The notes beneath the pieces were generated by a model that had not been told where the DNA came from, made no database searches, and saw nothing but the letters and a program-made list of their open reading frames with translations. A program made the position numbers and the translations under genes. DNA of 52,635 bases from Alphaproteobacteria bacterium (GTDB lineage: Bacteria > Pseudomonadota > Alphaproteobacteria > Micavibrionales > Micavibrionaceae), in assembly GCA_020443295.1 (NCBI GenBank), contig JAGRIJ010000019.1, positions 1 through 52,635 on the forward strand, written 5' to 3'. Shown here one piece after another: positions 38,258 through 46,171 of this stretch. Each line of letters begins with the position of its first letter. The first letter of the stretch is position 1.

Positions 38258-38502
38258 GGGGGACTCCTTATCGCGGGGTTATTAAGGCATGAGGGGCGGG
38301 GCGATTTCAAATGCAAATTTTCGGGTGTTTTTTTGGGTGAGCGGGCTAAGCGGACTTAGTTTACTTCGGCCGAGTGGACTCACTTGCACGGCGGGGTGCG
38401 CTTCCAAGTCTCTGATCGCGCTTGGTTGTGATTTTTCCGGGGGGCGAGCGGGGCGGTTTTTGCGCGGGGACCTGCGGACTTAGTCTGCTTGCGCTCCCCC
38501 GG

Positions 38503-39402
38503 CTAAATCCTGAAGGGCCACGGGGCCGGCGTGCCTTGGCCGGGGCCGAGATCTTCGGCTTTGGGCGGCAGCGGGTCCGCCGGGGCGGTGTCTGCCGTGG
38601 TGGATTGCAGCGTTTGCGTATCCATCCGGTAATTGTAGTCGGGCGTGGAGCGGGCCGGGTCAGTCTGCGCATCGATGATCGCCTGATCCACGCGCGCGCT
38701 GTTTTCGGTGGGCTGGAGGTTGATGCGCACCAGCGAACCCGCGCCGAGCGCGTTTTCGAAATCGCCGTCGCGCTGCAGGTGGTCCGCGCCGAAGAGGACG
38801 ATGCTTTTTTCCCCGCGCGCGGTGTCGTGCACCAGCCCCGCGAGATCGCGGTCGTCCAGACGCGCGTGGGCTTTGGTATCCTGCAGGTCCAGCAGTTCGC
38901 GCTGGAGGGACAGCAGTTCGTCCGAGGGGGCGGCGTTGCCTTTTTCGGCTTCGCGCATGGTTTCGATGCGGGTTTCAAGGTCGTGGATCTGCGTATTGTA
39001 TTCATCGCCGTGGCGGAAGTCGGCGGCGTGGACGGTGATGCCCATTTTTTCGCCGTTTTCGATCAGCGGGGCGATCTTTTCGCGCATCAGGGTTTCCGCA
39101 TGGGTGCGGTCGTAATCGGGGTTGCCCTGCGCGAGGATATCGGTGCAGTTGCGGGCGAACTCGTCGCGGTCGATGCGGCCTTCGGCCAGAGCGGTGAATT
39201 GTTCCTGCATTTTCACGTCGAATTCGAGATAGATATGCGTGACGCCGGATTCCGCAATATCCACGAGGCTGCCGTTCATTTTATCGAGCGCCATTTCATA
39301 GCCGAGGAGGTGGTTGGTGTCGCCGAGCAGAACGGTGTCCGCTTGCGAGGCTGCATCGCGGATCATTTCGCCGAAGGTTATTTGCTGCGGTGTTCCCGTC
39401 AT
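38503..39402 (-). CDS. Tiki/ChaN-like (EreA superfamily) hypothetical protein
   Basis: A 299-residue protein with no signal peptide. Residues about 24-34 read VLLGDTNHLLGYE, later THIYLEFDVKMQEQF, ITVHAADFRHGDEY and KSIVLFGADHLQRDGDFE. This order of short acidic/His motifs at strand ends resembles the erythromycin-esterase/ChaN/TraB (Tiki) superfamily, whose members include hydrolases, proteases and haem-binding proteins. I hold this as a possibility. The C-terminal 60 residues are low complexity (Pro, Ala, Thr-rich), ending PWPFRI. A 245-base stretch without gene lies downstream. Confidence 0.6.
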   Translation of the reverse strand: MTGTPQQITFGEMIRDAASQADTVLLGDTNHLLGYEMALDKMNGSLVDIAESGVTHIYLEFDVKMQEQFTALAEGRIDRDEFARNCTDILAQGNPDYDRTHAETLMREKIAPLIENGEKMGITVHAADFRHGDEYNTQIHDLETRIETMREAEKGNAAPSDELLSLQRELLDLQDTKAHARLDDRDLAGLVHDTARGEKSIVLFGADHLQRDGDFENALGAGSLVRINLQPTENSARVDQAIIDAQTDPARSTPDYNYRMDTQTLQSTTADTAPADPLPPKAEDLGPGQGTPAPWPFRI

Positions 39403-39574
39403 AGCGGTATTTTAAGCCAAAAACCGCCGCTGGCGCGAGGAATTTATGATAACAGGCAGAAAACGGCGCCGATCGGGCGCTTTGGGCGAGTTTTTGCCGT
39501 AGAGATGCATGCGAAAGCGTTTTGTGGTACGCTGTCTTTTTAGGGGCAATTTCTGTTACCAGGGAGGATTTACG

Positions 39575-40051
39575 ATGAGACGGTGCGTGTTCAGGTTTTT
39601 GCTGGTGTCGGCGGCGGCGATGTTTCTTGCGCCGGCTTTTCCCCATGCGGCCCGGGCAGAAAGCAAGGCCCCAGCCCTGTCCACAAAAATGAGCGAAGAG
39701 GGAACGTCGATCGAGCTCGGCGAGGAGCAGACGAGGAAGCTGGCCATCATGGCGCGGCTGCTTCGGACCAACGAGTTCCAGACAATTCTCGGCGCGTTGC
39801 GGTTTCCCGATACGAAGCTTGTCGCCACGCCCAGCCAGCCGGAATATCTTCGCTTTCTCAAATCACTGACCGAATTCGGGATGGCGCAGCGGGTCAATTC
39901 GCCCACAAATGTCCAGCATATGCCTGCGGAGGTGCAGAACACCCTCAACTATTTCAAGCTGAATGCGGACGCAAAAAAGGCTATTGCAGGAATCCTCAAG
40001 GCGGCCAAGCCTGAAGAGGCGGTGGATATCGATGCCAAGCTCGGTCTTTGA
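39575..40051 (+). CDS. Hypothetical secreted protein
   Basis: A 158-residue protein with a signal peptide (RRCVFRFLLVSAAAMFLAP, cleavage after ARA at about 28). The mature part is helical, without cysteines (LGEEQTRKLAIMARLLRTNEF; NADAKKAIAGILKAAKPEE). ATG at 39575 is fixed by AGGGAGG seven or so bases upstream; an upstream in-frame start has no signal. Family unknown. First of a run of small exported proteins through 47902. Confidence 0.7.
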   Translation: MRRCVFRFLLVSAAAMFLAPAFPHAARAESKAPALSTKMSEEGTSIELGEEQTRKLAIMARLLRTNEFQTILGALRFPDTKLVATPSQPEYLRFLKSLTEFGMAQRVNSPTNVQHMPAEVQNTLNYFKLNADAKKAIAGILKAAKPEEAVDIDAKLGL

Positions 40052-40121
40052 TCCGTGTCGATCCGGCCGGGCCGTCGTTTATATTATAAGGTGTCCCTGA
40101 TTTTGTGGGGAGCGGCGTTGC

Positions 40122-40709
40122 CTATCCCGCGAAAGCCTTGAGGGTCGCTTTTCCTTCCTCGCAGACCGAAGAGCGATCGGCTTTTATCAGTTGCCGGGTT
40201 TGCGCCTTGAGCGTGTCGAGCGAGACCTGCTTGCCGAAATACATGACCGTGGCGATATGTTTGGTCAGGATTTCGGGGTCGATAAAATCTGTCTTTTTCT
40301 TATACTTTGCGGCGGTCATCTGCATGATCTTTTGCCGCTCGTTTTTCTTTTCAAGCTTGAAAGCGGCAAAGATACTTGCCGCCTCCTCCTTCTCGTCCTT
40401 TTTAAAGGGGCAGGCTTTGAGTTGCATGCCCAGACGCACAACCTCTATTTCCGGGGCGAGCGCAAGCAGGTAGGATTCTTCTATTTCTCCGAGCAGTTTT
40501 TTCTGTTCGTCGGAAAGGGCGTCGCGGGCCGATTTGTAGGCGGCTTCGGAATCTTTCATTTCCTTGTTCAGGATATCGTGCGTTTGTTGAGGCTCAACCG
40601 TTCCGGCATCCGGCAGCGCGGATTGAGCGCCGGCGCGGGTTGCGAGAAGCCCTATGCACAGGATGCATATAATAAAGAGCAGGCGTTTTTGGAGGGCGTG
40701 ATTTTTCAT
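40122..40709 (-). CDS. Secreted helical protein, tandem paralogue 1
   Basis: A 195-residue exported protein (signal KRLLFIICILCIGLLATRAGA, cleavage at about 28). The mature part is nearly all helix, with LSDEQKKLLGEIEESYLLAL, a cysteine in QLKACPFKKDEKEEA and one in SSVCEEGKATLKAF. Its neighbour at 40718 has the same plan (LTTEQDSLVSEMEQKF; DLSACTPPEDEKAKM; QLCDEAQKTLAAF), with both cysteines conserved, so the two are paralogues and the pair probably forms a disulfide. The two are eight bases apart and co-transcribed. Family not recognised. Confidence 0.7.
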   Translation of the reverse strand: MKNHALQKRLLFIICILCIGLLATRAGAQSALPDAGTVEPQQTHDILNKEMKDSEAAYKSARDALSDEQKKLLGEIEESYLLALAPEIEVVRLGMQLKACPFKKDEKEEAASIFAAFKLEKKNERQKIMQMTAAKYKKKTDFIDPEILTKHIATVMYFGKQVSLDTLKAQTRQLIKADRSSVCEEGKATLKAFAG

Positions 40710-40717
40710 TCCGCTTT

Positions 40718-41287
40718 TTACTGACTGTTCTCTTTGTTGAAGGCCGCAAGAGTTTTTTGCGCTTCATCACAAAGCTGTGTCTTGTCCGTCTGGGACGCCT
40801 TGAGCCGGATCAGCTGGGCGGCGGTGACTGTCGCGATCTTCAATTGCAGGGCGAGGTGTTCCTTGAGCATTTTCTGGTCCATGAAATCAACGCGCGGCAT
40901 GTATTGTTTTTCAAACTGACCCCAAAGTATAATTTGCTGATCGTTTCTTTTTGTCTGAAACGCTTTGAACTGTTCGGTCATTTTCGCCTTTTCATCTTCG
41001 GGAGGAGTGCAGGCGGACAGATCGCTGGCCAGTGTGAGGATCTGAATATCCGGGTCTATCGTCTGCATAAATTTCTGTTCCATTTCCGAGACCAGAGAAT
41101 CCTGTTCCGTCGTCAGTTTTTTACGGATCTTGTTAAAGGCTTTTTCCTTTTCTTCCATTTCCGGTGATAACTTCACCTTCACCTTTGGTGCGGCCGCTTT
41201 TTTTCCTTGCGAGTCTGCGGCAAGAGCAGCCGGGGTCAGGGACAGCATCAGGAGGGTACAGGCCGTAAAAAAGGCGGATATTTTCAT
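40718..41287 (-). CDS. Secreted helical protein, tandem paralogue 2
   Basis: A 189-residue paralogue of the preceding gene. Signal peptide KISAFFTACTLLMLSLTPAALA, then a Lys/Ala/Pro-rich linker (GKKAAAPKVKVKL) and the helical domain with two conserved cysteines. First gene of the pair; GGAG lies seven bases before the ATG at 41287. Longer reading from 41320 would bury the signal peptide. The gap to the divergent pentapeptide-repeat gene (250 bases) should hold both promoters; I see no clear -35/-10 pair. Confidence 0.7.
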   Translation of the reverse strand: MKISAFFTACTLLMLSLTPAALAADSQGKKAAAPKVKVKLSPEMEEKEKAFNKIRKKLTTEQDSLVSEMEQKFMQTIDPDIQILTLASDLSACTPPEDEKAKMTEQFKAFQTKRNDQQIILWGQFEKQYMPRVDFMDQKMLKEHLALQLKIATVTAAQLIRLKASQTDKTQLCDEAQKTLAAFNKENSQ

Positions 41288-41537
41288 TGGAATACTCCAT
41301 TCTTTGATTTTGGCCAGCATAGACGGGTGGCGCGACGATTTCTATGAAAAAGAAGCAGATCATGAAAAGGCCTGTAATTCCCCGCGTTCCATCGCCTTGT
41401 GGACTTTAAAGTCATGTTCCGTAAAATTCTCTGGAAGTTCGGGCGGAGCCACGCTAGGCTGTTTTTATTCTGAAAAATTATTGCGAATCTGTGCGGCGCT
41501 GTTTTTGCGTCGGTCTGTGTAGAGTGGGAGTCTGTTG

Positions 41538-42578
41538 ATGCCGTGTTCCGAAGCCTATGAAGCCCTTAAAGCGGGAAAAAGCGAATGGAATGATTTCCGG
41601 ATGAAGGCTTTTAAAGGCGGGAACGGGGCGGCTCTGACGGATGGGCGTATCGATCTGCGTTCTGCCGATCTCAGCTATATGGATTTGAGCCATTACGATC
41701 TTTCCCGCGTGGATTTCAGCACGGTGGATGAGGGGTTTCCTGCAGTTTTATCCGGAGCGAAGCTTTCGAACGCCTATCTTTTCGGATCCCGTTTTTCCCG
41801 CACACGTTTTACGGGAGCGGATCTGAGCGGAGCCAATGTTACGGGAGCGGAGTTCGATTCCGTCACGTTCGATGAGAACAGCAACCTGCGCAGCATCAAA
41901 GGCAATGAGGATACGGCTTTCCGGGGGTGCAGCCTCAGCGGTGTTGATTTCAGCGGCGCCGACCTGAAAGGGTGTGACCTGAGGGGGAGCGCGCTGCGGG
42001 ATGCGGATCTTTCCGGCGCGAGCTTCGTGAAGGCGCGTCTTGGCGGCACGACGTGGCAAGGTGCGCGTATCGACGAGGCGACGAATTTCGATCTGGCTCA
42101 TTTTTCCGATCATCCGGTCAGCCTCGATCAGTCCGACACCATGGTCGTTCCGGCCGGCGTTAACTGGCAGAAGATCCGGTGGGTCGGATCGCTCCGGCTT
42201 CTTCCGTTTTCCATTCTCGGCCTGATCGCCTGTTTCATTCTCATGCCCGCCGTCAGACTCGCGCAGGTTGAGCCTCTGTCTGCGCTTGCATTTACGGGGT
42301 TTACGCCCGCTCTTGTGCATGCCCTGATGATCGGATTTGCCTTTTTGTTTGTCGGGGCTGTTTTGTATTCCACGAAGTGCCCGGAAGAGGTTCAGGAGTT
42401 TTCCGCCGCCCAGTGGGTGCATCTGGCCAAGAATCCGAGGCCCATATATCTTGCCAAAAGCCTGCAGATGCGCTCTTACGCCCTGGCCAGTTTCGTTCTG
42501 GTCCTGACGGGGGGTGTGATCCTTGCCTTCGCGTTCAAGATCATTGTTCTTGGCATGGTTTGTCCCGTGTGCTTTTAG
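41538..42578 (+). CDS. Pentapeptide-repeat protein with C-terminal membrane domain
   Basis: A 346-residue protein. Residues about 38-175 hold pentapeptide repeats of the A(D/N)Lxx type in two runs (LRSADLSYMDLSHYDLSRVD; SGVDFSGADLKGCDLRGSAL), which form a right-handed quadrilateral beta-helix. The C-terminal part has four membrane segments (LLPFSILGLIACFILMP, ALMIGFAFLFVGAVLY, ALASFVLVLTGGVILAF, ending IIVLGMVCPVCF). Start is the ATG at 41538 after GGGAG; a TTG one codon earlier is in frame. Function unknown; the repeat domain would lie in the cytoplasm if the topology is as drawn. Confidence 0.82.
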   Translation: MPCSEAYEALKAGKSEWNDFRMKAFKGGNGAALTDGRIDLRSADLSYMDLSHYDLSRVDFSTVDEGFPAVLSGAKLSNAYLFGSRFSRTRFTGADLSGANVTGAEFDSVTFDENSNLRSIKGNEDTAFRGCSLSGVDFSGADLKGCDLRGSALRDADLSGASFVKARLGGTTWQGARIDEATNFDLAHFSDHPVSLDQSDTMVVPAGVNWQKIRWVGSLRLLPFSILGLIACFILMPAVRLAQVEPLSALAFTGFTPALVHALMIGFAFLFVGAVLYSTKCPEEVQEFSAAQWVHLAKNPRPIYLAKSLQMRSYALASFVLVLTGGVILAFAFKIIVLGMVCPVCF

Positions 42579-42612
42579 CTTCCCAGCCGGAAAGTTTTCT
42601 TTTTCTTTATGA
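42579..42612 (+). terminator. Possible rho-independent terminator after the pentapeptide-repeat gene
   Basis: CTTCCC at 42579-42584 pairs with GGAAAG at 42589-42594 (one mismatch, four-base loop), followed by a T-rich run. Weak stem, so only a candidate. Confidence 0.35.
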
Positions 42613-42653
42613 GCGGGCTATACTGAGGCAAGGTTTTTTACCGGGAGGTCAAG

Positions 42654-43067
42654 ATGAGGTTTCTTGTAGCGTTTGCCGTGCTCTTTTTTGCGTTCCTGCC
42701 CCAAAGCGCCCACGCCGCAGAGAAGAGGGTGATTATCCGGCGCGACGTGATCGAGGAGGCAAGGGGGAACGATACGGTCTGTGGAGTCGTGAGCCGGGTC
42801 GGTCACGAGGTCATATTTGTGAAATCGGACGAACCGGGCAGAGTTAAGGTCGATGTCGACGATATCAGTTTTCCCAAGCCGCTGGATGACCTGATCGATA
42901 AAGAAAGCCGTGTGATCGCTACCGGGCGGTTTGTTCATGGAACGCTGGTGGCTCACACGATCGTCGTCATTCGGGGAACAGAGAGACGGACGTATGTTTC
43001 TCACAAGCCTGTCGACGTTAAAGTGAAAACGGGAGGCGACGATATCAATATCCGAGTCGTGCCCTGA
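42654..43067 (+). CDS. Hypothetical secreted protein, OB-fold-like
   Basis: A 137-residue exported protein (signal RFLVAFAVLFFAFLPQSAHA, cleaved after AHA). The mature part is beta-rich: IIRRDVIEEA, VSRVGHEVIFVKSD, RVIATGRFVHGTLVAHTIVV. The last stretch is like DUF5666/CcmE-type OB-fold domains (G-x-F-x-x-G-x-L-x-A-x-x-I), but I would not assign a function. A good GGGAGG precedes the ATG. It lies 75 bases after the pentapeptide-repeat gene. Confidence 0.7.
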   Translation: MRFLVAFAVLFFAFLPQSAHAAEKRVIIRRDVIEEARGNDTVCGVVSRVGHEVIFVKSDEPGRVKVDVDDISFPKPLDDLIDKESRVIATGRFVHGTLVAHTIVVIRGTERRTYVSHKPVDVKVKTGGDDINIRVVP

Positions 43068-43229
43068 TATTTTTTCGTTCATGTAAATGCCTTGTGGTCG
43101 ACGGACGGGATTGTCTGAGGGTTTTCAGGTGTTTTTTGACCGGATCAGGCGATTTTGCTGTGGACAAGTACAGTAAAAAAAATCAAGAACCTGTTTTTTC
43201 TTGTTTTTTATTTATCACTTTTGAAGTAG

Positions 43230-43235
43230 TATACT
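43230..43235 (+). promoter_or_regulatory. Candidate -10 box for the histone-like gene
   Basis: TATACT at 43230-43235, preceded by T/A-rich DNA with only a weak -35 (TTTATT at 43207-43212, spacing 17). It is 60 bases upstream of the ATG at 43296. Confidence 0.4.
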
Positions 43236-43238
43236 CGG

Positions 43239-43252
43239 AGTGCGTTCGCACT
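43239..43252 (+). promoter_or_regulatory. Dyad at the predicted transcription start (candidate operator)
   Basis: AGTGCG at 43239-43244 and CGCACT at 43247-43252 form a perfect 6-bp inverted repeat around TT. It lies where transcription from the -10 at 43230 would begin, a usual place for a repressor site. The cognate protein is unknown. Confidence 0.4.
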
Positions 43253-43295
43253 GTCCTATCTTTTTACTAACACCTTAATCCCAAGGGAGAGACTA

Positions 43296-43472
43296 ATGGC
43301 TGCAAAAAAACCAGCTGCTAAGAAAAAGCCCGCAAAGAAACCTGCGGCAAAGAAGAAAACCGCTAAGAAGCCCGTTAAAAAGGCTGCTGCAAAGGCGAAA
43401 ACCGCCAAGAAAACCGCAGCAAAAAAGAAGCCTGCGGCAAAGAAAAAGACGGCAGCAAAAAAGAAGAAGTAA
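43296..43472 (+). CDS. Lysine/alanine-rich histone H1-like protein (58 residues)
   Basis: A 58-residue protein of almost only Lys, Ala, Pro and Thr, built of short units such as KKPAAKKKTA and KKKPAKKPAAKK. There are no acidic or aromatic residues, so it should be unfolded and bind DNA or RNA through charge, like the C-terminal tails of bacterial histone H1-like proteins (HctB, AlgP). AAGGGAGAG sits six bases before the ATG. It is a monocistronic gene with its own promoter region, a dyad near the predicted +1 and a strong terminator. Known relatives act in nucleoid compaction; the role here is inferred. Confidence 0.85.
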   Translation: MAAKKPAAKKKPAKKPAAKKKTAKKPVKKAAAKAKTAKKTAAKKKPAAKKKTAAKKKK

Positions 43473-43491
43473 TTCTCTTTTTTACTACACA

Positions 43492-43520
43492 AAAAAAGCG
43501 GCCTCTTTGGCCGCTTTTTT
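43492..43520 (+). terminator. Rho-independent terminator of the histone-like gene
   Basis: AAAAAAGCGGCC at 43492-43503 and GGCCGCTTTTTT at 43509-43520 form a 12-bp perfect stem around the loop TCTTT, with a T-run on the 3' side (and an A-run on the 5' side, so it may act in both directions). Confidence 0.9.
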
Positions 43521-43544
43521 ATTTTCCTTCTGGAAGAAGGAATC

Positions 43545-43574
43545 TTGTCGATATACACTAATATCTCATACTAT
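43545..43574 (+). promoter_or_regulatory. Candidate promoter of the 43600 gene
   Basis: TTGTCG at 43545-43550 and TACTAT at 43569-43574, 18 bases apart, would start transcription near 43581, just ahead of the GGAG and ATG at 43600. Confidence 0.35.
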
Positions 43575-43599
43575 TCGGTAACAGTGGAGCAGAGTCGGC

Positions 43600-43974
43600 A
43601 TGTCTGAATCTTTTCTAAAAGCCCTTCGATGGTATTTTATTGCGGCCTGCACCATCATAGGCACGACGTGTTTTATGGTTGCCGACCATAGTAAATCCAT
43701 CAAGCTTGTCGGGCCGGGTTTGCTGGCGTTCGGTGTGGTTTATATCATGACCGCGTTCTGGAAGGATGTCAGGGGCAAGCTGCTGGCGGCGAATGTCGGG
43801 GTCTTTTTTCTGCTGACCTTGTTGTCCTCGCATGTCTATGAAATTCTGTATATTCTTTTCGGGTTACAACAGAAGTCCATGGGGATCTTCGGCAATACTT
43901 TTTTCATGTGGGGGTTTACAGAGGCCCTTATCGGCATTCCCATCATGGCGGTGGTCTTTTTGTTTTACGATTGA
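43600..43974 (+). CDS. Small four-helix membrane protein
   Basis: A 124-residue hydrophobic protein with four membrane segments (WYFIAACTIIGTTCFMVAD, VGPGLLAFGVVYIMTAFW, LAANVGVFFLLTLLSS, LIGIPIMAVVFLFYD). No catalytic motif or family recognised. GGAGCAG lies before the ATG. It stands alone after the terminator of the histone-like gene. Confidence 0.7.
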   Translation: MSESFLKALRWYFIAACTIIGTTCFMVADHSKSIKLVGPGLLAFGVVYIMTAFWKDVRGKLLAANVGVFFLLTLLSSHVYEILYILFGLQQKSMGIFGNTFFMWGFTEALIGIPIMAVVFLFYD

Positions 43975-44099
43975 CCGTTCCTTTTCTCTGTTTGTCTTTG
44001 CGTTCTTTGCTTTCTTTGCCTTCACTTTTCGGTGCGATGCAGCAACGAAAAATTACTGAAAACTCGCAGTACAGCTTGGTTTTATGTTAGACTTGTCTT

Positions 44100-44744
44100 A
44101 TGAAGCCCTTGTGGATGAGACATGTTCTACGTGTTTTTCATCATGGCGTTAAAAGCATCCTGAACGCCGGACCTTTTTACATTATCTTTTTTCTGGGACC
44201 TTTATGCGCCTGCGCGACGACGGAAACGTCGGCCCCTTTGGCGCCTTATCCTCCGGAAGTCAGGTATGAGGAGCCGGACGGGCGGAACCCAAGCTTGCTG
44301 GCCGCCGTGTTCTTTGCCGAGCAGCCGCAGCCCTATGATTTCAGCGCGGACCCTTCTTTCGGAACGGGGCCTGCCGTGGTCGCGGCTCAGCTTCAGGCGG
44401 CACCTGCCGTTTCTTCCGAGGCTCTTGCCTTTGACCGGGAGCAGGCTTCCAAAGGCTGTTCACTGCGGGACCGGTTCGACCGGGGCGAGGCGCTTGCCTA
44501 TGAGTGGGACCGCAACCGTCTGGGGGTCGATCTCAAAGGGGTTGGGGGAAGCGGGATGGATGGTGTGAAGCTTCAATATACCCTGCGTCTCCAGCATGCC
44601 AAATCCAGCCAGCAGGCCTGCCGTTATGCTTCACCGTGGCAGGGGATCGCCGGATCCGTCTATAACGAGTTTTTCCTCCGCCAAGACGATACGGTCTGGG
44701 ATGAACTCCGGATTATGCGCAAGAATTTTCTCCGTACGCATTAG
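44100..44744 (+). CDS. Hypothetical exported protein, possible lipoprotein
   Basis: A 214-residue protein with a long N-terminal region of basic residues followed by a hydrophobic stretch (GPFYIIFFLGPLCACA). The LCAC at about 36-39 resembles a lipobox. The mature part is rich in Pro and Ala (APLAPYPPEVRYEEPDGRN), then a part with cysteines in SKGCSLRDRFDRGEAL and QQACRYASPWQGI. Family not recognised. Whether ATG at 44100 or a later in-frame ATG (44115) is used is unclear, since the ribosome-binding site is weak. Confidence 0.6.
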   Translation: MKPLWMRHVLRVFHHGVKSILNAGPFYIIFFLGPLCACATTETSAPLAPYPPEVRYEEPDGRNPSLLAAVFFAEQPQPYDFSADPSFGTGPAVVAAQLQAAPAVSSEALAFDREQASKGCSLRDRFDRGEALAYEWDRNRLGVDLKGVGGSGMDGVKLQYTLRLQHAKSSQQACRYASPWQGIAGSVYNEFFLRQDDTVWDELRIMRKNFLRTH

Positions 44745-44934
44745 CCGGCTTGCCAGCTTTTCGCTTGTTTATGTATTATAGACGTGAAATCAGCCCGTTT
44801 TTCAGGTACAATAAAAAGACGTAGTTACCTGTTTTTTTTTCGTTTTTTCTACTTTCTTCCAGAATCTTTTCCGAAGGTTCGTTTTTAGTCCTTGCGTATT
44901 ACCAGAGTACTGCTTTTTCCCAGGAGTTGCGGTT

Positions 44935-45246
44935 ATGACAGTGAAAACTGCGGTTTCAGGCTTTTTCAGCCTTTATACAGTGCGGCGTGCGGTCCGCCTG
45001 TTGTTCGTTCTTGCGTGTTTTGGGTTTTTGCCGGGATGCGCGAGCCACGCTCCCGATGAGGGCACGACCAGCGCCAGCGCTATGGCGACCATGGATATTG
45101 CCCAGCGTGAGCCGATTACCCATCTGGCTTTCGCCCAAGTCGAAGATGAGGGCCAGCAGGTCCTGATTCCCAAGCCAACCGAGACGGTTGCCGATTCTCA
45201 AGATCCGGCCAGTATAGAGACGGCCGCGGGTTCTTCAGACGAATAA
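44935..45246 (+). CDS. Small lipoprotein
   Basis: A 103-residue protein with a lipoprotein signal ending in FLPGCAS (Cys about 37) after a hydrophobic core (LLFVLACFGF). The mature part is small, acidic and unfolded-looking (VEDEGQQVLIPKPTETV). CAGGAG precedes the ATG. Its upstream region shares AGTACTGCTTT with that of the next lipoprotein gene. Function unknown. Confidence 0.7.
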   Translation: MTVKTAVSGFFSLYTVRRAVRLLFVLACFGFLPGCASHAPDEGTTSASAMATMDIAQREPITHLAFAQVEDEGQQVLIPKPTETVADSQDPASIETAAGSSDE

Positions 45247-45390
45247 GCTTTCCCATCAGTTTTTTATTTTTTTCAGTTCTTTGTCTTGATCTTTTCAAGT
45301 CAAAAATCTAGAGTGTTTTCATCCCATAAGTACTGCTTTCAGAAGTTTCTGCGTCGAATCGTTGTGTTTTTAAGCAAGGAAGGATTTCTC

Positions 45391-46056
45391 ATGTCTTTTT
45401 CCAAAGGACGCACTATTACAGTTATTGCCGGTTGTCTCATGCTTTCAGCATGCGGAGAGGGCTGGGAAACAGTCGAATATTCGGATCGCGTGCCGTATAT
45501 GATGGAACGCACGGCCGGCAGCGGGGTTGAATATGTCCGCGCGCAGATGATGCCGGAGAAGGAATTCAACCTGACTCCTGCCACCGAGTTGGAAAAAGAG
45601 CTTTCGGGTTCCAAAGTGAAGGGCTATAAGCCGAGACCCGAGCCCCGGACGGTTCCGGGTCCGCAGGCCCAGGCTGATCTTACGGGGGTTGACGTCCAAG
45701 AGATTCAACCTGCCGCCGGAGAAGAAGGGCCTATGATTGAATCGCAACCGTCTGATACCTATACACAATTCCAGGGATACCCGCCTAACGGCAATCCTCC
45801 GCCGCCGATAATCGCCACAGCCTCGCCGCAGGATCTGCCCGCGCAGAACAGCCAGTCCCATGAATTCCAGGGATATCCGCTCGGCGATCCTTCGGAAGCG
45901 CAGGCGGAAGCCGTAGTTTCGGATTCTGCCGAATCCGTTTCCCAGAGTGTCGATGAGGACCAGATTGTCGTTCCCAAGCGCGAGCATGTGGAGCCTGTTT
46001 CCGAGGGCGAGAAACAATTGAACGCGATTTATTTTAACGATCCTTACGAAGAGTAA
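45391..46056 (+). CDS. Lipoprotein with FQGYP repeats
   Basis: A 221-residue lipoprotein: signal RTITVIAGCLMLSACGEGW, with the lipobox LSAC (Cys about 19). The mature part is Pro/Gln/Ser-rich and probably extended, with two copies of FQGYP (FQGYPPNGNPPPP, FQGYPLGDPSEAQ), which suggests a spacer or wall-crossing segment. ATG at 45391 follows AAGGAAGG; the longer in-frame reading has no role. Followed by a strong terminator at 46100. Function unknown. Confidence 0.72.
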   Translation: MSFSKGRTITVIAGCLMLSACGEGWETVEYSDRVPYMMERTAGSGVEYVRAQMMPEKEFNLTPATELEKELSGSKVKGYKPRPEPRTVPGPQAQADLTGVDVQEIQPAAGEEGPMIESQPSDTYTQFQGYPPNGNPPPPIIATASPQDLPAQNSQSHEFQGYPLGDPSEAQAEAVVSDSAESVSQSVDEDQIVVPKREHVEPVSEGEKQLNAIYFNDPYEE

Positions 46057-46099
46057 GTTTCTCAGTCTCTTACAAGCTTTTTCGTCAGGTTGTGTTCAG

Positions 46100-46132
46100 G
46101 AGGGGTGTTAAACGCACCCCTCTTTCTGTTTT
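46100..46132 (+). terminator. Rho-independent terminator after the FQGYP lipoprotein gene
   Basis: GAGGGGTG at 46100-46107 and CACCCCTC at 46115-46122 form an 8-bp perfect stem with a seven-base loop, followed by TTTCTGTTTT. Confidence 0.85.
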
Positions 46133-46171
46133 CGCATCGTCCAAAATCCAATAAAAGTTTAACCAATTTCG

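Noticed and set aside
41413..41475. 19-codon frame starting ATGTTCCGTAAA ahead of the pentapeptide-repeat gene
   Set aside because: No ribosome-binding site and no feature that supports translation.
43256..43558. Minus-strand frame of 100 codons made of Phe and Ala
   Set aside because: It is the reverse reading of the Lys/Ala-rich histone-like gene and its terminator; the Phe-Ala run is just the complement of Lys-Ala codons.
44743..44766. Hairpin AGCCGGC/GCCAGCT followed by T-rich DNA after the 44100 gene
   Set aside because: The loop would be only two bases with one mismatch in the stem; not stable as written.
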